This document shows positions 9,966 through 19,021 of a stretch of 64,000 bases of DNA, piece after piece (the first letter of the stretch is position 1; each line of letters opens with the position of its first letter). Source of the stretch: Gallionella sp. GTDB lineage: Bacteria; Pseudomonadota; Gammaproteobacteria; Burkholderiales; Gallionellaceae. The translations under genes and the position numbers were made by a program. Under the pieces are notes generated by a model, which saw only the letters and a list, made by a program, of their open reading frames with translations, was not told where the DNA came from and did not search any database. Location of the stretch: positions 124,001 through 188,000 of the forward strand of contig JAQTMZ010000003.1 of the NCBI GenBank assembly GCA_028714075.1, read 5' to 3'.

Positions 9966-11093
9966 ATGCCTAGGTCAATCCTGGTTATGGCGGGCGGGAC
10001 CGGCGGCCACATCTTTCCGGCGCTCGCGGTTGCCGACATCCTGCGCGCGCAGGGCTGGCGGGTGACCTGGCTGGGTGCGCCGAATAGCATGGAGGCGGAA
10101 CTGGTGCCGAAGCACGGCTACGACATGGCATGGGTAAAATTTTCCGGTGTGCGCGGCAAGGGTTTGCTGCGCAAACTGCTGTTGCCGTTCAACCTGCTGG
10201 TCGCGCTGGGGCAAAGCGCGGCGGCGATATTCAGATACCGGCCCGATGTGGTGCTGGGCATGGGCGGCTATATCACCTTTCCGGGCGGGCTGATGGCCGC
10301 GCTGCTGCGCCGCCCGCTCGCGATCCACGAACAGAATTCCATCGCCGGGTTGAGCAACAAGGCGCTGGCGCGCATCGCGCAGAGAGTGCTGAGCGGCTTT
10401 CCCGATGTGCTGCCCAAGGCGACATGGTGCGGCAATCCGGTGCGCGGCAACATCGCGGGATTGCCCGACCCGCAGACGCGCTATGCGGCACGCAGCGGCA
10501 AGCTGAACCTGCTGGTGGTGGGCGGCAGTCTGGGCGCGAAAGCGCTCAACGAAATTTTGCCGCAGGCACTTGCGTTGCTGAGCAAGGAACGCCTCTCTCT
10601 CCCCAACCCTCTCCCGCAAGCGGTAGAGGGGGCAAACGAATCGCTACGCGAGTGTCCATTCAACGTGCTGCACCAAACCGGCAAACAGCATCTCGACGCG
10701 GTGCAACAACTGTATCGGCAGGCCGGCGTGCAAGCCGACATCAGGCCGTTTCTGGATGACATGGCGACCTGTTATGCCGATGCCGACGTGGTGATCTGCC
10801 GCGCCGGCGCGCTGACCGTTGCGGAGCTAGCCGCTGCGGGTATAGCCAGCATCCTGGTCCCGTTTCCGTTTGCGGTGGACGATCACCAGACGCATAACGC
10901 GCGCTTCCTAAGCGAGCGCGGCGCGGCGATATTGCTGCCGCAAGGCGAGCTGACTGCGGAAAAACTGGCGCAGTTGTTGCGCGAATTGAAGCGCGAAAAA
11001 TTATTGGCGATGGCGCAACAGGCGCGCAGCGCGGCCAAGGCCGATGCGGCACAACGCGTCGCGCAGGTCTGCGCAGAACTGGCAGAGACATGA
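9966..11093 (+). CDS. murG: Lipid II synthase MurG (GlcNAc transferase, with in-frame repeat insert)
   Basis: MurG transfers GlcNAc from UDP-GlcNAc to lipid I on the inner face of the membrane. The N-terminal [16 protein letters not shown] glycine-rich loop, [39 protein letters not shown] and the [12 protein letters not shown] block are diagnostic. Length is 375 residues against about 355 usually. The extra residues lie at about 209-230 ([17 protein letters not shown]), between the helix ending LLSKE and the strand FNVLHQTGK in the C-terminal domain, and are encoded by a palindromic repeat. The ATG at 9966, with CGGAG upstream, is preferred over the one at 9948. It overlaps murC by 4 bases. 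Confidence 0.95.
   Translation: MPRSILVMAGGTGGHIFPALAVADILRAQGWRVTWLGAPNSMEAELVPKHGYDMAWVKFSGVRGKGLLRKLLLPFNLLVALGQSAAAIFRYRPDVVLGMGGYITFPGGLMAALLRRPLAIHEQNSIAGLSNKALARIAQRVLSGFPDVLPKATWCGNPVRGNIAGLPDPQTRYAARSGKLNLLVVGGSLGAKALNEILPQALALLSKERLSLPNPLPQAVEGANESLRECPFNVLHQTGKQHLDAVQQLYRQAGVQADIRPFLDDMATCYADADVVICRAGALTVAELAAAGIASILVPFPFAVDDHQTHNARFLSERGAAILLPQGELTAEKLAQLLRELKREKLLAMAQQARSAAKADAAQRVAQVCAELAET
10592..10656. repeat. Palindromic repeat inserted in frame in murG
   Basis: The sequence contains ccccaaccctctcccgcaag followed by cggtagaggg and a tail gcaaacgaatcgctacgcga. The stem is the ctctcccgcaagcgggagag core with one mismatch. The tail is shared with the copy in the KTSC gene (aacgaatcgctgcgcgag). 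The copy preserves the murG reading frame. Confidence 0.88.
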
Positions 11094-12535
11094 AACACAA
11101 AGTCAAACACATCCACTTCGTCGGCATTGGCGGCTCCGGCATGAACGGCATCGCCGAGGTGTTGCTCAACCTCGGTTTTCAGGTGAGCGGTTCCGACCTC
11201 GGCGAGAACGTGGCCACGCAGCGCCTCAAGCAGCTCGGCGCGACGGTGTATCTCGGCCATGCCGAGCAGCATTTGGCCAAGGCCGATGCGGTGGTGGTGT
11301 CCACTGCGGTCGGCAAGGACAATCCCGAGGTCGTGGCGGCGCGCGCGCGCCGCATTCCGGTGGTGCCGCGCGCGATGATGCTGGCCGAGCTGATGCGCCT
11401 GCGTCAGGGCATCGCGGTGGCCGGCACACACGGCAAGACCACCACCACTTCGCTGGCCGCCAGCGTGCTGGCCAAGGGCGGCTTCGACCCCACTTTCGTG
11501 ATCGGCGGCAAGCTCAACAGCAGCGGCACCAATGCCAAGCTGGGCACCGGCGAATTCATCGTCGTCGAAGCGGACGAATCGGATGCTTCGTTTTTGTACC
11601 TGCAGCCGATCATCGCGGTGATCACCAACATCGATGCGGATCACATGGAAACCTACGGCCACGATTTTGCGCGGCTCAAGCAGGCCTTCGTGGATTTCGT
11701 CGAGCACCTGCCGTTCTACGGCATGGCGATGCTGTGCATCGACGATGCCAACGTGCGCGAGATCCTGCCGCGCATCAGCAAGCCGGTATGCACTTACGGC
11801 CTCAGCGAGGGCGCGATGATCCGCGCCGTGAATATCCGCCATCAGGGCGGACAGATGCGCTTCACCGCCGAATGCCGCCAGAACGGCGTGCCGAAAGATC
11901 TGGACATCACGCTGAACCTGGCGGGCAACCACAACGTGCTGAACGCGCTGGCCGCAATCGCGATCGGGCTGGAGGTGTGCGTGGCGGATGACGCGATCGT
12001 CGCGGCGCTGGCGGAATTTCAGGGCGTGGGGAGAAGGTTTCAGCGGTATGGTGAGGTTGCACTCCCTCTCCCTAACCCTCTCCCGCAAGCGGGAGAGGGG
12101 ACGAACGTTCGCGGTGCGAGCTTTACGTTGATCGACGACTACGGTCACCATCCGGTGGAAATGGCCGCGACGCTGGCGGCGGCGCGCGGCGCGTTTCCCG
12201 GCAGGAGGCTGGTGCTGGCCTTTCAGCCGCACCGCTACACGCGCACCCGCGACCTGTTCGAGGATTTCGTCAGGGTGCTGTGCAGCGTGGACGCACTGGT
12301 GCTGGCGGAAGTGTATCCGGCGGGCGAGCCGCCTATCGTCGCGGCGGACGGGCGCGCGCTGATGCATGCGTTGCGGGTGGCGGGACAGAACGAGGCGGTG
12401 TTTGTCGGGAAGATTGCCGATATGCCGCAGGCCATCATGCAGATGGCACGCGACGGCGATGTGGTGATCACGATGGGCGCGGGTACGATCGGCAGCGTGC
12501 CGGGTGCGTTGGTGCAAATGAACAGCAAACCATGA
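11090..12535 (+). CDS. murC: UDP-MurNAc:L-Ala ligase MurC (with in-frame repeat insert)
   Basis: MurC adds L-alanine to UDP-MurNAc, the first stem-peptide step. [17 protein letters not shown], the P-loop [14 protein letters not shown] (about residues 111-124), [20 protein letters not shown] and DDYGHHPVE are classic MurC motifs. It is 481 residues long. About 20 residues at 325-344 ([15 protein letters not shown]) come from a palindromic repeat in the linker between the middle and C-terminal domains, just before DDYGHHPVE. The linker is naturally variable, so activity is probably kept. It overlaps both murG and murB by 4 bases (ATGA). Confidence 0.96.
   Translation: MKHKVKHIHFVGIGGSGMNGIAEVLLNLGFQVSGSDLGENVATQRLKQLGATVYLGHAEQHLAKADAVVVSTAVGKDNPEVVAARARRIPVVPRAMMLAELMRLRQGIAVAGTHGKTTTTSLAASVLAKGGFDPTFVIGGKLNSSGTNAKLGTGEFIVVEADESDASFLYLQPIIAVITNIDADHMETYGHDFARLKQAFVDFVEHLPFYGMAMLCIDDANVREILPRISKPVCTYGLSEGAMIRAVNIRHQGGQMRFTAECRQNGVPKDLDITLNLAGNHNVLNALAAIAIGLEVCVADDAIVAALAEFQGVGRRFQRYGEVALPLPNPLPQAGEGTNVRGASFTLIDDYGHHPVEMAATLAAARGAFPGRRLVLAFQPHRYTRTRDLFEDFVRVLCSVDALVLAEVYPAGEPPIVAADGRALMHALRVAGQNEAVFVGKIADMPQAIMQMARDGDVVITMGAGTIGSVPGALVQMNSKP
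12062..12120. repeat. Palindromic repeat inserted in frame in murC
   Basis: The string ctccctctccctaaccctct is followed by a perfect stem cccctctcccgc-type arm (ctcccgcaagcgggag, loop aa) and gagggg. This is the cleanest copy of the core palindrome in the window. It encodes [12 protein letters not shown]. Its 3' flank (acgaacgttcgcggtgcgag) resembles the tails of the murG and KTSC copies only weakly. Confidence 0.9.
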
Positions 12536-13512
12536 ACATGAGCGAACCGAAACAGTTCAGGACAGAAAGCTTGCGCGGAGAGATGCGCTGCGGCGTGCCC
12601 ATGAGCCGCCATACGAGCTGGCGTGCGGGCGGTGCGGCCGAACGCATGTACCGGCCTGCCGATCTGGATGATCTGCTGGTGTTCCTGCGCGGTTTGCCGG
12701 CCGATGAGCCGCTGTACGCGGTGGGTCTGGGCAGCAACCTGCTGGTGCGCGACGGCGGGCTGCGCGGCACGGTGCTGCTGCTGCACGGCGCGCTGGGCGG
12801 CCTGTGCCGCGAAGCGGATGGCAGCCTCTATGCCGAGGCCGGTGTGCCGGGCGCGAAGCTGGCGCGTTTTGCCGCATTGCACGATCTGCGCGGCGCGGAA
12901 TTCTGTGCCGGTATTCCCGGCACGATCGGCGGCATGCTGGCGATGAACGCCGGCTGCTACGGCAGCGAAATCTGGCAGAAGGTGCTGCGCGTGCAGACCG
13001 TGAACCGGCGCGGCGAAACGCGCATGCGCACGGCGGAGGATTATGAGATCGGCTATAGGCATGTGCAGCTACGGAGCGAACTCCCCTCTACCGCAAGCGG
13101 GAGAGGGGCTGGGGGTGAGGGTGGTTATTCGGAGTTCTTTATCGCCGCATGGCTGAAGTTCGAGGCGGGCGACGGCGCAGTTGCCCGAGAGGAAATCAAG
13201 GCGCTGCTCGGCAAGCGCATCGCCAGTCAGCCGCTGGAGATGCCGAATGCCGGGTCGGTGTTCCGCAACCCGCCGGGCGACCATGCGGCGCGGCTGATCC
13301 AGCAATGCGGCCTGAAGGGCAGGCGCATCGGCGGCGCGCAGGTATCGGAGAAACATGCCAACTTCATCGTCAACACCGGCGATGCGACGGCGGCGGATAT
13401 TGAGAATCTGATCGGGGAAGTACAGGCAGTGGTGCAGCAACAGACTGGTATCAAACTGCATCCGGAAGTATGCATTATTGGGGAAAAACGGGAAGTAGGG
13501 AGTGGTAAGTAG
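12532..13512 (+). CDS. murB: UDP-N-acetylenolpyruvoylglucosamine reductase MurB (with repeat insert and repeat-derived end)
   Basis: MurB is the FAD/NADPH enzyme that makes UDP-MurNAc. NTSWRAGG-like [14 protein letters not shown] at the N-terminus, [29 protein letters not shown] (FAD domain) and the C-terminal NAGSVFRNP with LIQQCGLKG are present. About 17 residues near 183-199 ([15 protein letters not shown]) are encoded by a palindromic repeat lying in the opposite orientation. The last residues, KREVGSGK, and the stop lie in the next repeat. The start ATG overlaps the murC stop. An in-frame ATG at 12538 is also possible. Total length 326 residues. Confidence 0.95.
   Translation: MNMSEPKQFRTESLRGEMRCGVPMSRHTSWRAGGAAERMYRPADLDDLLVFLRGLPADEPLYAVGLGSNLLVRDGGLRGTVLLLHGALGGLCREADGSLYAEAGVPGAKLARFAALHDLRGAEFCAGIPGTIGGMLAMNAGCYGSEIWQKVLRVQTVNRRGETRMRTAEDYEIGYRHVQLRSELPSTASGRGAGGEGGYSEFFIAAWLKFEAGDGAVAREEIKALLGKRIASQPLEMPNAGSVFRNPPGDHAARLIQQCGLKGRRIGGAQVSEKHANFIVNTGDATAADIENLIGEVQAVVQQQTGIKLHPEVCIIGEKREVGSGK
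13079..13128. repeat. Palindromic repeat inserted in frame in murB (reverse orientation)
   Basis: It holds ctcccctctaccgcaagcgg followed by gagaggggctgggggtgagg. Read on the minus strand this is the same family as the murC copy with a different flank (accctcacccccagcccctc). The stem has one mismatch. The frame of murB is preserved. Confidence 0.85.
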
Positions 13513-13562
13513 GGAGTAGGGGGTGGTTTTCCCACTCACCACTTCCAACTCCCCACTTCCCA
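13488..13562. repeat. GGGAGT-rich hairpin repeat at the murB end and murB-ddl gap
   Basis: The left half is built of gggaagtagggagtggtaag-type units. The right half, after ggttttcccactcaccactt, is the pyrimidine-rich complement ending ccaactccccacttccca. It resembles the element in the mraY-murD gap (7115-7190). The left half supplies the last seven or so codons and the stop of murB. The right half leaves an open frame upstream of ddl that creates a false early start. Confidence 0.85.
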
Positions 13563-13579
13563 ATTATTGGATGGAGCAA

Positions 13580-14494
13580 ATGAAGAGATTTGGAAAAGTG
13601 GCGGTGTTGTTCGGCGGCAAATCCGCCGAGCGCGAGGTGTCGCTGAAAAGCGGTGCGGCAGTGCTGGCGGCGTTGCAACGCAGCGGCGTGGATGCGCACG
13701 CGTTTGACCCTGCCGTGCAGAATGTGCAGGCATTGCGCGACGAAGGCTATGACCGCGCGTTCATCGCGCTGCACGGGCGCTTCGGCGAAGACGGCACGGT
13801 GCAGGGCGCGCTGGAATTGATGGGCATTCCCTATACCGGCAGCGGCGTGCTGGCCTCGGCGCTGGGCATGGACAAATGGCGCACCAAGCTGGTGTGGCAG
13901 GCGGCAAATTTACCCGTCCCGAACTACATGTTGCTCGACGAGCACAGCGACTGGGCCGGCGTGGCGCAACAACTGGGGTTGCCGCTGTTCGTCAAACCCG
14001 CCAACGAAGGCTCCAGCGTCGGCATCAGCAAGGTAAAAGCGGTCGGCGAATTGCATGCGGCTTACCGTGAAGCGGCGAAGCACGACAAGCTGGTGATTGC
14101 AGAAAGTTTTGTCGGCGGCGGCGAATACACCGTGGCGATCCTCGGTGAGCAGGCGCTACCGGTCATCAAGATCGAACCGGCCAGCGAATTTTATGACTAC
14201 GAGGCCAAGTATTTGCGCGACGACACCGTTTATTTGTGCCCGAGCGGCCTGAGCGCCGAAAAAGAAGCCGAGATGCAGGGCATTGCCACACGGGCTTTTG
14301 CGCTGATCGGCGGACAAGGCTGGGGGCGCGTGGATTTTCTGATGAGCGAGAGCGGCCAGCCGTTCCTGCTGGAAGTGAACACCTCTCCGGGCATGACCGA
14401 CCACAGTCTGGTGCCGAAGGCGGCGCGCCAGGCGGGGATCAGTTTTGAACAGCTGGTGATTAAAGTGCTGGAGATGGCAGGGGTTAACAAATGA
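13580..14494 (+). CDS. ddl: D-alanine--D-alanine ligase
   Basis: An ATP-grasp enzyme that makes the D-Ala-D-Ala dipeptide used by Mur[22 protein letters not shown] at the N-terminus, [25 protein letters not shown], the Lys-containing [15 protein letters not shown] and the [18 protein letters not shown] end are typical of DdlB. Length is 304 residues from the ATG at 13580 (MKRFGK). The ATG at 13571 (MEQMKRF) is nearly as good, and anything further upstream runs into repeat DNA. Its place in the dcw cluster marks it as the ddlB copy. Confidence 0.95.
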   Translation: MKRFGKVAVLFGGKSAEREVSLKSGAAVLAALQRSGVDAHAFDPAVQNVQALRDEGYDRAFIALHGRFGEDGTVQGALELMGIPYTGSGVLASALGMDKWRTKLVWQAANLPVPNYMLLDEHSDWAGVAQQLGLPLFVKPANEGSSVGISKVKAVGELHAAYREAAKHDKLVIAESFVGGGEYTVAILGEQALPVIKIEPASEFYDYEAKYLRDDTVYLCPSGLSAEKEAEMQGIATRAFALIGGQGWGRVDFLMSESGQPFLLEVNTSPGMTDHSLVPKAARQAGISFEQLVIKVLEMAGVNK

Positions 14495-14507
14495 TTTTTA
14501 CGTTTGT

Positions 14508-14611
14508 CCTTTCTCCCGAGGGAATCGCCAATTGCTTTTCACGTTTGCTCCCTCGCCCGCTTGCGGGAGAGGGTTGGGGAGAGGGAATCTCCGGGAGAGA
14601 GTTAGAGAGAG
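14508..14611. repeat. Palindromic repeat filling the ddl-ftsQ gap
   Basis: The gap holds ctccctcgcccgcttgcggg followed by agagggttggggagaggg, the reverse orientation of the family found inside murE, murG and murC. It is flanked by further pieces of the same type (tttctcccgagggaatcgcc, then ctccgggagagagttagaga). The gagagaggg at its right edge is positioned to serve as the ftsQ ribosome-binding site, so the repeat is part of the expression signal of an essential gene. Confidence 0.88.
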
Positions 14612-14617
14612 GGATGT

Positions 14618-15352
14618 ATGTGGGATAACGCGCCGCTGCTGCGCAATATTGCCAACGCACTGTTCGCGTTCAGTGTGTTTGCGGCGCTGTATGGCGCGGT
14701 GTATTACGCGGTGCATTTGCCGGGATTGTTTCCGTTGCACAGCGTGCGCCTGAACACCGCCCCGCAACGGGTGGCGGCGCCGGAAGTATTGCAGGTGGTG
14801 CGCAACGAAGTGCAGGGCAATTTTTTTACCGTGGACATCAGGCGGTTGAGGCAGGCGCTGGAAAAACTGCCATGGGTGCGCAGCGTCAGCATCCGCCGCG
14901 AGTTTCCGCATCGTCTGGCGGTGCAGCTGGAAGAGCATCAGGCGCTGGCGCGCTGGAACAACAGCGCACTGGTGAACCGGCAGGGCGAGATTTTTGTCGC
15001 GGAGAGCGAACAGGCGCTGCCGGGTTTTATCGGGCAGGCGAGCGACTCAATGGAGGTTACGCAACGCTACGCGCAATTCAGCCAGCAGCTTGCCGCGCTG
15101 AATTTGCAGGTGGCGCAGCTGGCCCTGTCGCCGCGCCATGCATGGCAAATGCGTTTAAGCAACGGCATGGTGCTGGAGCTGGGCAGGGAAGATATGCAGC
15201 AGCGTCTGGCGAGATTTGTGGCGGGGTATCCGCATATAGCGATGTACATGGCAGAGGGCAAGGACAGGGTGAAGCATGTGGATTTGCGCTACCGCAACGG
15301 GTTTTCCGTCAGGCAGACGGAGGAAGACAGAAAGCAGAGGGCTGAAGGATGA
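14618..15352 (+). CDS. ftsQ: Cell division protein FtsQ
   Basis: A bitopic membrane protein linking early and late divisome proteins. One membrane segment lies at about residues 14-35. The POTRA region follows (LHSVRLNTAPQRVAAPEVL, then NFFTVDIRRLRQALEKLPWVRSVSIRREFP) and the WNNSALVNRQGEIF block typical of FtsQ comes next. The protein is 244 residues. The natural family end is near VDLRYRNGFSVR. The last 12 residues (QTEEDRKQRAEG) are encoded by purine-rich repeat-like DNA similar to the ftsW-murG element. The ATG follows GAGAGGG supplied by a repeat. Confidence 0.94.
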   Translation: MWDNAPLLRNIANALFAFSVFAALYGAVYYAVHLPGLFPLHSVRLNTAPQRVAAPEVLQVVRNEVQGNFFTVDIRRLRQALEKLPWVRSVSIRREFPHRLAVQLEEHQALARWNNSALVNRQGEIFVAESEQALPGFIGQASDSMEVTQRYAQFSQQLAALNLQVAQLALSPRHAWQMRLSNGMVLELGREDMQQRLARFVAGYPHIAMYMAEGKDRVKHVDLRYRNGFSVRQTEEDRKQRAEG

Positions 15353-15508
15353 AGACATTGAGCATCGGGGGCGCAAGGGAGATTGCGGGGAATAGGCCGA
15401 TTTTCCGTCCTCTATCTTCCGATAAGGCCGCAAGCCATTCGACTAGACTGGCAAAGAATATCAGCCGGACGCTGGTTATGTTCCGGGGCTGTTGAAATGG
15501 AGCGAATA

Positions 15509-16744
15509 ATGAGCAGAAGCAAGGAAATCAAAAACCTGATCGTCGGGCTGGACATCGGCACGTCCAAGATCGTGGCCATCGTCGGCGAGGTCAAGGATGA
15601 CGGCACGCTGGAAGTGATCGGCAGGGGCATGCACGAATCCGACGGCATGAAAAAAGGCATGGTGGTCAACATCGAAGCGACGGTGGGCGCGATCCAGCTC
15701 GCGCTGCAGGAAGCCGAGCTGATGGCGGATTGCAAGATCCAGGCGGTGCATACCGGCATCGCGGGCAGCCATATCAGCAGCATCAACGGGCGCGGCATGG
15801 TGAAGATCAAGGAAAAGGAAGTGAGCCAGGCCGATGTGGATCGCGTCCTGGAAACCGCCAGTTCGATCAGCCTGTCGAGCGACCAGCAGATCCTGCATAT
15901 CCTCGAACAGGAATTCAGCATCGACGGGCAGGACGGCATCAAAAAGCCGCTCGGCATGAGCGGGATGCGCCTGGATGTCGAGGTGCATATCGTCAGGGGC
16001 GCGGTGGCCGCGGTGCAGAACATCATGAAGTGCATCCACCGTTGCGGCCTGGAGGTCAACGAGCTGGTCCTGCAACCGCTGGCGTCGAGCAAGGCGGTGC
16101 TGGAAGAGGATGAAAAGGAATTGGGCGTGTGCCTCGTGGATATCGGCGGCGGCACCACCGACATCGCGGTGTTCACCGGCGGCGCGATACGCCATACCGC
16201 CGTGATTCCGATCGCCGGTGACCAGGTCACCAACGACATCGCGATGGCGTTGCGCACCCCCACGCAGGATGCCGAGGATATCAAGATCAAGCACGGTTGC
16301 GCGCTGCGCCAACTGGCCGATGAAGGCGCGATCGAGGTGCCCGGCGTCGGCGAGCGCGGCCCGCGCATGCTGTCGCGCCAGACTCTGGCGGAGGTGATCG
16401 AGCCGCGCATCGAGGAGTTGTATTCGCTGGTGCAGGCGGAGTTGCGCCGCAGTGGCTTCGAGGATTTGCTGTCGTCCGGCATCGTGATCACCGGCGGCAG
16501 CAGCGCCATGCAGGGGATGGTCGAGTTGGGCGAGGAAATCTTCCATCTGCCGGTGCGCGTGGGGATTCCAAAATATGCCGGCGGGCTGTCGGATGTGGTG
16601 AAGACGCCGCGCATGTCAACCGGGATGGGGCTGCTGCTGTACGGGCTGGAGCACTTCCAGCGCAATGAGGACACGCGCATGCAATCGGGGTCGTTTAAGG
16701 ATGTGCTGGCAAGAATGAAGGCATGGTTCCAGGGCAATTTTTAG
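15509..16744 (+). CDS. ftsA: Cell division protein FtsA
   Basis: An actin-like ATPase that anchors the FtsZ ring to the membrane. The nucleotide-binding GLDIGTSKIVAIVGEV is near residues 11-26 and VDIGGGTTDIAVF near 210-222. ITGGSSAMQGMVELGEEIF and the PAR-like VRVGIPKYAGGL follow. The C-terminal MKAWFQGNF is the amphipathic membrane-targeting helix. Length is 411 residues from the ATG at 15509, which has GGAG seven bases upstream. A 156-base gap separates it from ftsQ, a plausible place for an ftsA/ftsZ promoter, though I see no clear -35/-10 pair. Confidence 0.96.
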   Translation: MSRSKEIKNLIVGLDIGTSKIVAIVGEVKDDGTLEVIGRGMHESDGMKKGMVVNIEATVGAIQLALQEAELMADCKIQAVHTGIAGSHISSINGRGMVKIKEKEVSQADVDRVLETASSISLSSDQQILHILEQEFSIDGQDGIKKPLGMSGMRLDVEVHIVRGAVAAVQNIMKCIHRCGLEVNELVLQPLASSKAVLEEDEKELGVCLVDIGGGTTDIAVFTGGAIRHTAVIPIAGDQVTNDIAMALRTPTQDAEDIKIKHGCALRQLADEGAIEVPGVGERGPRMLSRQTLAEVIEPRIEELYSLVQAELRRSGFEDLLSSGIVITGGSSAMQGMVELGEEIFHLPVRVGIPKYAGGLSDVVKTPRMSTGMGLLLYGLEHFQRNEDTRMQSGSFKDVLARMKAWFQGNF

Positions 16745-16755
16745 CAGGTTCGCAG

Positions 16756-16775
16756 GGGCGTAAGGCATTACGCCC
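16756..16775. repeat. Short perfect hairpin in the ftsA-ftsZ gap
   Basis: The string gggcgtaaggcattacgccc has 8-base perfect arms around a 4-base loop. It resembles the arms of the larger inverted repeat at 39855-39922 (ggcgtatggcaatacgcc), so it may be a half-copy of that family. It lies 55 bases before the ftsZ start and has no T-run. Confidence 0.7.
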
Positions 16776-16830
16776 GTATTGGTTCAGGGTTGGTTTTAAG
16801 GTTGAGTTGTAATTACACAAGGAGAAAACG

Positions 16831-18006
16831 ATGTCATTCGAACTAATGGAAGCGGAATCACAGGATGCGGTCATCAAAGTGATCGGCGTGGGCGGTTGCG
16901 GCAGCAATGCCGTGGATCACATGATCGAACAGGGCGTACAGGGTGTCGAATTCATCGTCATCAACACCGATGCGCAAGCGCTCAAGCGCAGCAAGGCGCG
17001 CACCCAGTTGCAGATCGGCGCAAACATCACCAAGGGCCTGGGAGCGGGCGCCAAGCCTTCGGTCGGACAAGCGGCCGCCGAGGAAGATCGCGAGCGTATC
17101 AAGGAAATGATCTGTGGCGCAAATATGGTGTTCATCACCGCCGGCATGGGCGGCGGAACCGGAACCGGAGCCGCTCCTATCGTCGCACAAATTGCGCGGG
17201 AGCTGGACATTCTGACTGTGGCGGTGGTTACCAAGCCGTTCACCTATGAAGGCAACCGGATGCGCTTCGCCAAGGCCGGTATCGATGCGTTGCACGAGCA
17301 TGTCGATTCGCTAATCATCGTGCCGAATTCCAAACTGATGGAAGTGCTCGGCGAGGATGTCACCGTGCCGGAAGCGTTCAAGGCCGCCAACGGCGTGTTG
17401 CAGGGCGCGGTGGCGGGCATCGCCGAAGTGATCAATGTGCCGGGTTTGATTAACGTGGACTTTGCCGACGTGCGCACTGTGATGTCGGAAAACGGCATGG
17501 CGATGATGGGCTCCGCGATTGCCTCGGGCCCTGATCGCGCGCGTATTGCGGCAGAGGGAGCAATCTCCAGCCCGCTGCTGGAAGATGTGGACATGTCCGG
17601 CGCGCGCGGCGTGCTGGTGAATATCACCTCATCGAGCCAACTGAAGCTGAAGGAAATCGACGACGTGATGAAGTGCGTCCAATTCGCCGCAGAGGAAGCG
17701 ACCGTGATCGTCGGCTCGGTGTTTGATGAAAACATGGGCGAAGAATTGCGCGTAACCGTGGTCGCGACCGGGCTGGGTGCGCCGCGCGTCACCAAACAAA
17801 AACCGGAAATGGTTTATCGCAGCGAAGAAATCTACCAGCGCACCGGCACGGATAACGAGCCGATCGCCAACTCCAACGTCAATTATCCGGAGCTGGACAC
17901 GCCCGCCTATATTCGCAGCGGGCGCAGGGCGGCGGTGGATGCGATGGAGAAATCCGGCATGGATATGCTGGACATCCCGTCGTTTTTGCGCAAACAGGCG
18001 GACTAG
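16831..18006 (+). CDS. ftsZ: Cell division GTPase FtsZ
   Basis: The tubulin-like GTPase that forms the division ring. IKVIGVGGCGSNAVDHM opens the GTP-binding domain. The tubulin signature GGGTGTG is at about residues 107-113 and the T7-loop region VPGLINVDFADVRTVM follows near 203-218. The C-terminal LDIPSFLRKQAD is the conserved peptide that binds FtsA and ZipA-type partners. Length is 391 residues. AAGGAG stands eight bases upstream of the ATG. It is followed after a 66-base gap by lpxC, the usual order. Confidence 0.98.
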   Translation: MSFELMEAESQDAVIKVIGVGGCGSNAVDHMIEQGVQGVEFIVINTDAQALKRSKARTQLQIGANITKGLGAGAKPSVGQAAAEEDRERIKEMICGANMVFITAGMGGGTGTGAAPIVAQIARELDILTVAVVTKPFTYEGNRMRFAKAGIDALHEHVDSLIIVPNSKLMEVLGEDVTVPEAFKAANGVLQGAVAGIAEVINVPGLINVDFADVRTVMSENGMAMMGSAIASGPDRARIAAEGAISSPLLEDVDMSGARGVLVNITSSSQLKLKEIDDVMKCVQFAAEEATVIVGSVFDENMGEELRVTVVATGLGAPRVTKQKPEMVYRSEEIYQRTGTDNEPIANSNVNYPELDTPAYIRSGRRAAVDAMEKSGMDMLDIPSFLRKQAD

Positions 18007-18072
18007 GGTATTGGCGGACAGAGCCGGGGGCTGTGATAAAATTGCCCCATGATAATTACGCTCAAGACACCG

Positions 18073-18984
18073 ATGGTTAAGCAGCGCACCTTGAAAAATT
18101 CCGTCAGCGTGACGGGAGTCGGTCTGCACAGCGGCGAAAAAGTAACGCTGGGCCTGCGCCCCGCGCCGGTCAATAGCGGCATCGTATTCCGCCGTGTGGA
18201 CACCAAGCCGGTCGAGGAGATTTGCGCGCGCGCCGAGCTGGTGCGTGACACGCGCCTTTCCACCTGTCTGGAACAGAACGGCGTGCGCGTCGCCACCGTC
18301 GAGCACCTGATGTCGGCACTGGCCGGATTGGGTGTGGACAATGCCTACATCGACCTGGACAGCGCGGAAGTGCCTATCATGGACGGCAGCGCCGGCACCT
18401 TCATTTTCCTGCTGCAATCGGCGGGTATCGTCGAGCAATCCGCCGCCAAAAAATTCATTCGCGTGAAAAAAACCGTCGAGGTAAAGCAGGGCGACAAATG
18501 GGTGCGCTTCGAGCCGCACCACGGTTACAAACTGACGTTCACGATCAATTTCGCCCACCCGGTATTTGCCAGCACCAAGCAGCATGTGGTGGTCGATCTG
18601 GGCGAGGAATCCTACGTGCGCGACATCAGCCGCGCGCGCACCTTCGGCTTCATGCATGATGTCGAGAACATGCATGCACAAGGCCTGGCATTGGGCGGCA
18701 GCCTGGACAACGCCATCGTGATGGATGACTACCGCGTGCTGAACGCCGACGGACTGCGCTTCGAGGACGAGTTCGTCAAGCACAAGGTGCTCGATGCGAT
18801 CGGCGACCTGTATCTGCTCGGGTATCCGCTGATCGGTGCGTTTTCCGGCTACAAATCCGGCCACGCGCTGAACAACGCGTTGCTGCGCGCGCTGCTTGCG
18901 GACGAACAGGCCTGGGAGCTCGTCACGTTCGACAGCGTGGAAGAAGCACCCGCGTTTCTGCGCTTGCAGTTGCAGTTCGCTTAA
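18073..18984 (+). CDS. lpxC: UDP-3-O-acyl-GlcNAc deacetylase LpxC
   Basis: The Zn-dependent committed step of lipid A synthesis. [20 protein letters not shown] at the N-terminus, [11 protein letters not shown] with a zinc His, IMDGSAG and the C-terminal [19 protein letters not shown] with [12 protein letters not shown] are diagnostic. I chose the ATG at 18073 because the family begins M-x-KQRT. The in-frame ATG at 18049 would add eight residues and cannot be excluded, since neither has a clear ribosome-binding site. The protein is 303 residues. LpxC closes the dcw cluster and marks the cell as having an LPS outer membrane. Confidence 0.96.
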   Translation: MVKQRTLKNSVSVTGVGLHSGEKVTLGLRPAPVNSGIVFRRVDTKPVEEICARAELVRDTRLSTCLEQNGVRVATVEHLMSALAGLGVDNAYIDLDSAEVPIMDGSAGTFIFLLQSAGIVEQSAAKKFIRVKKTVEVKQGDKWVRFEPHHGYKLTFTINFAHPVFASTKQHVVVDLGEESYVRDISRARTFGFMHDVENMHAQGLALGGSLDNAIVMDDYRVLNADGLRFEDEFVKHKVLDAIGDLYLLGYPLIGAFSGYKSGHALNNALLRALLADEQAWELVTFDSVEEAPAFLRLQLQFA

Positions 18985-19021
18985 CTCCATTCACGTATCT
19001 TCAATACAACCCATCTGTTTC

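Noticed and set aside
10883..12517. A 544-codon minus-strand open frame opposite murC
   Set aside because: It is the antisense of strongly supported murC and the adjacent gene ends. Long antisense frames arise from the GC-rich third-position bias. The translation is His/Arg-rich with no domain.
15412..16737. A 441-codon minus-strand open frame opposite ftsA
   Set aside because: Antisense of ftsA with a Ser/Pro/Thr-rich, motif-free translation.
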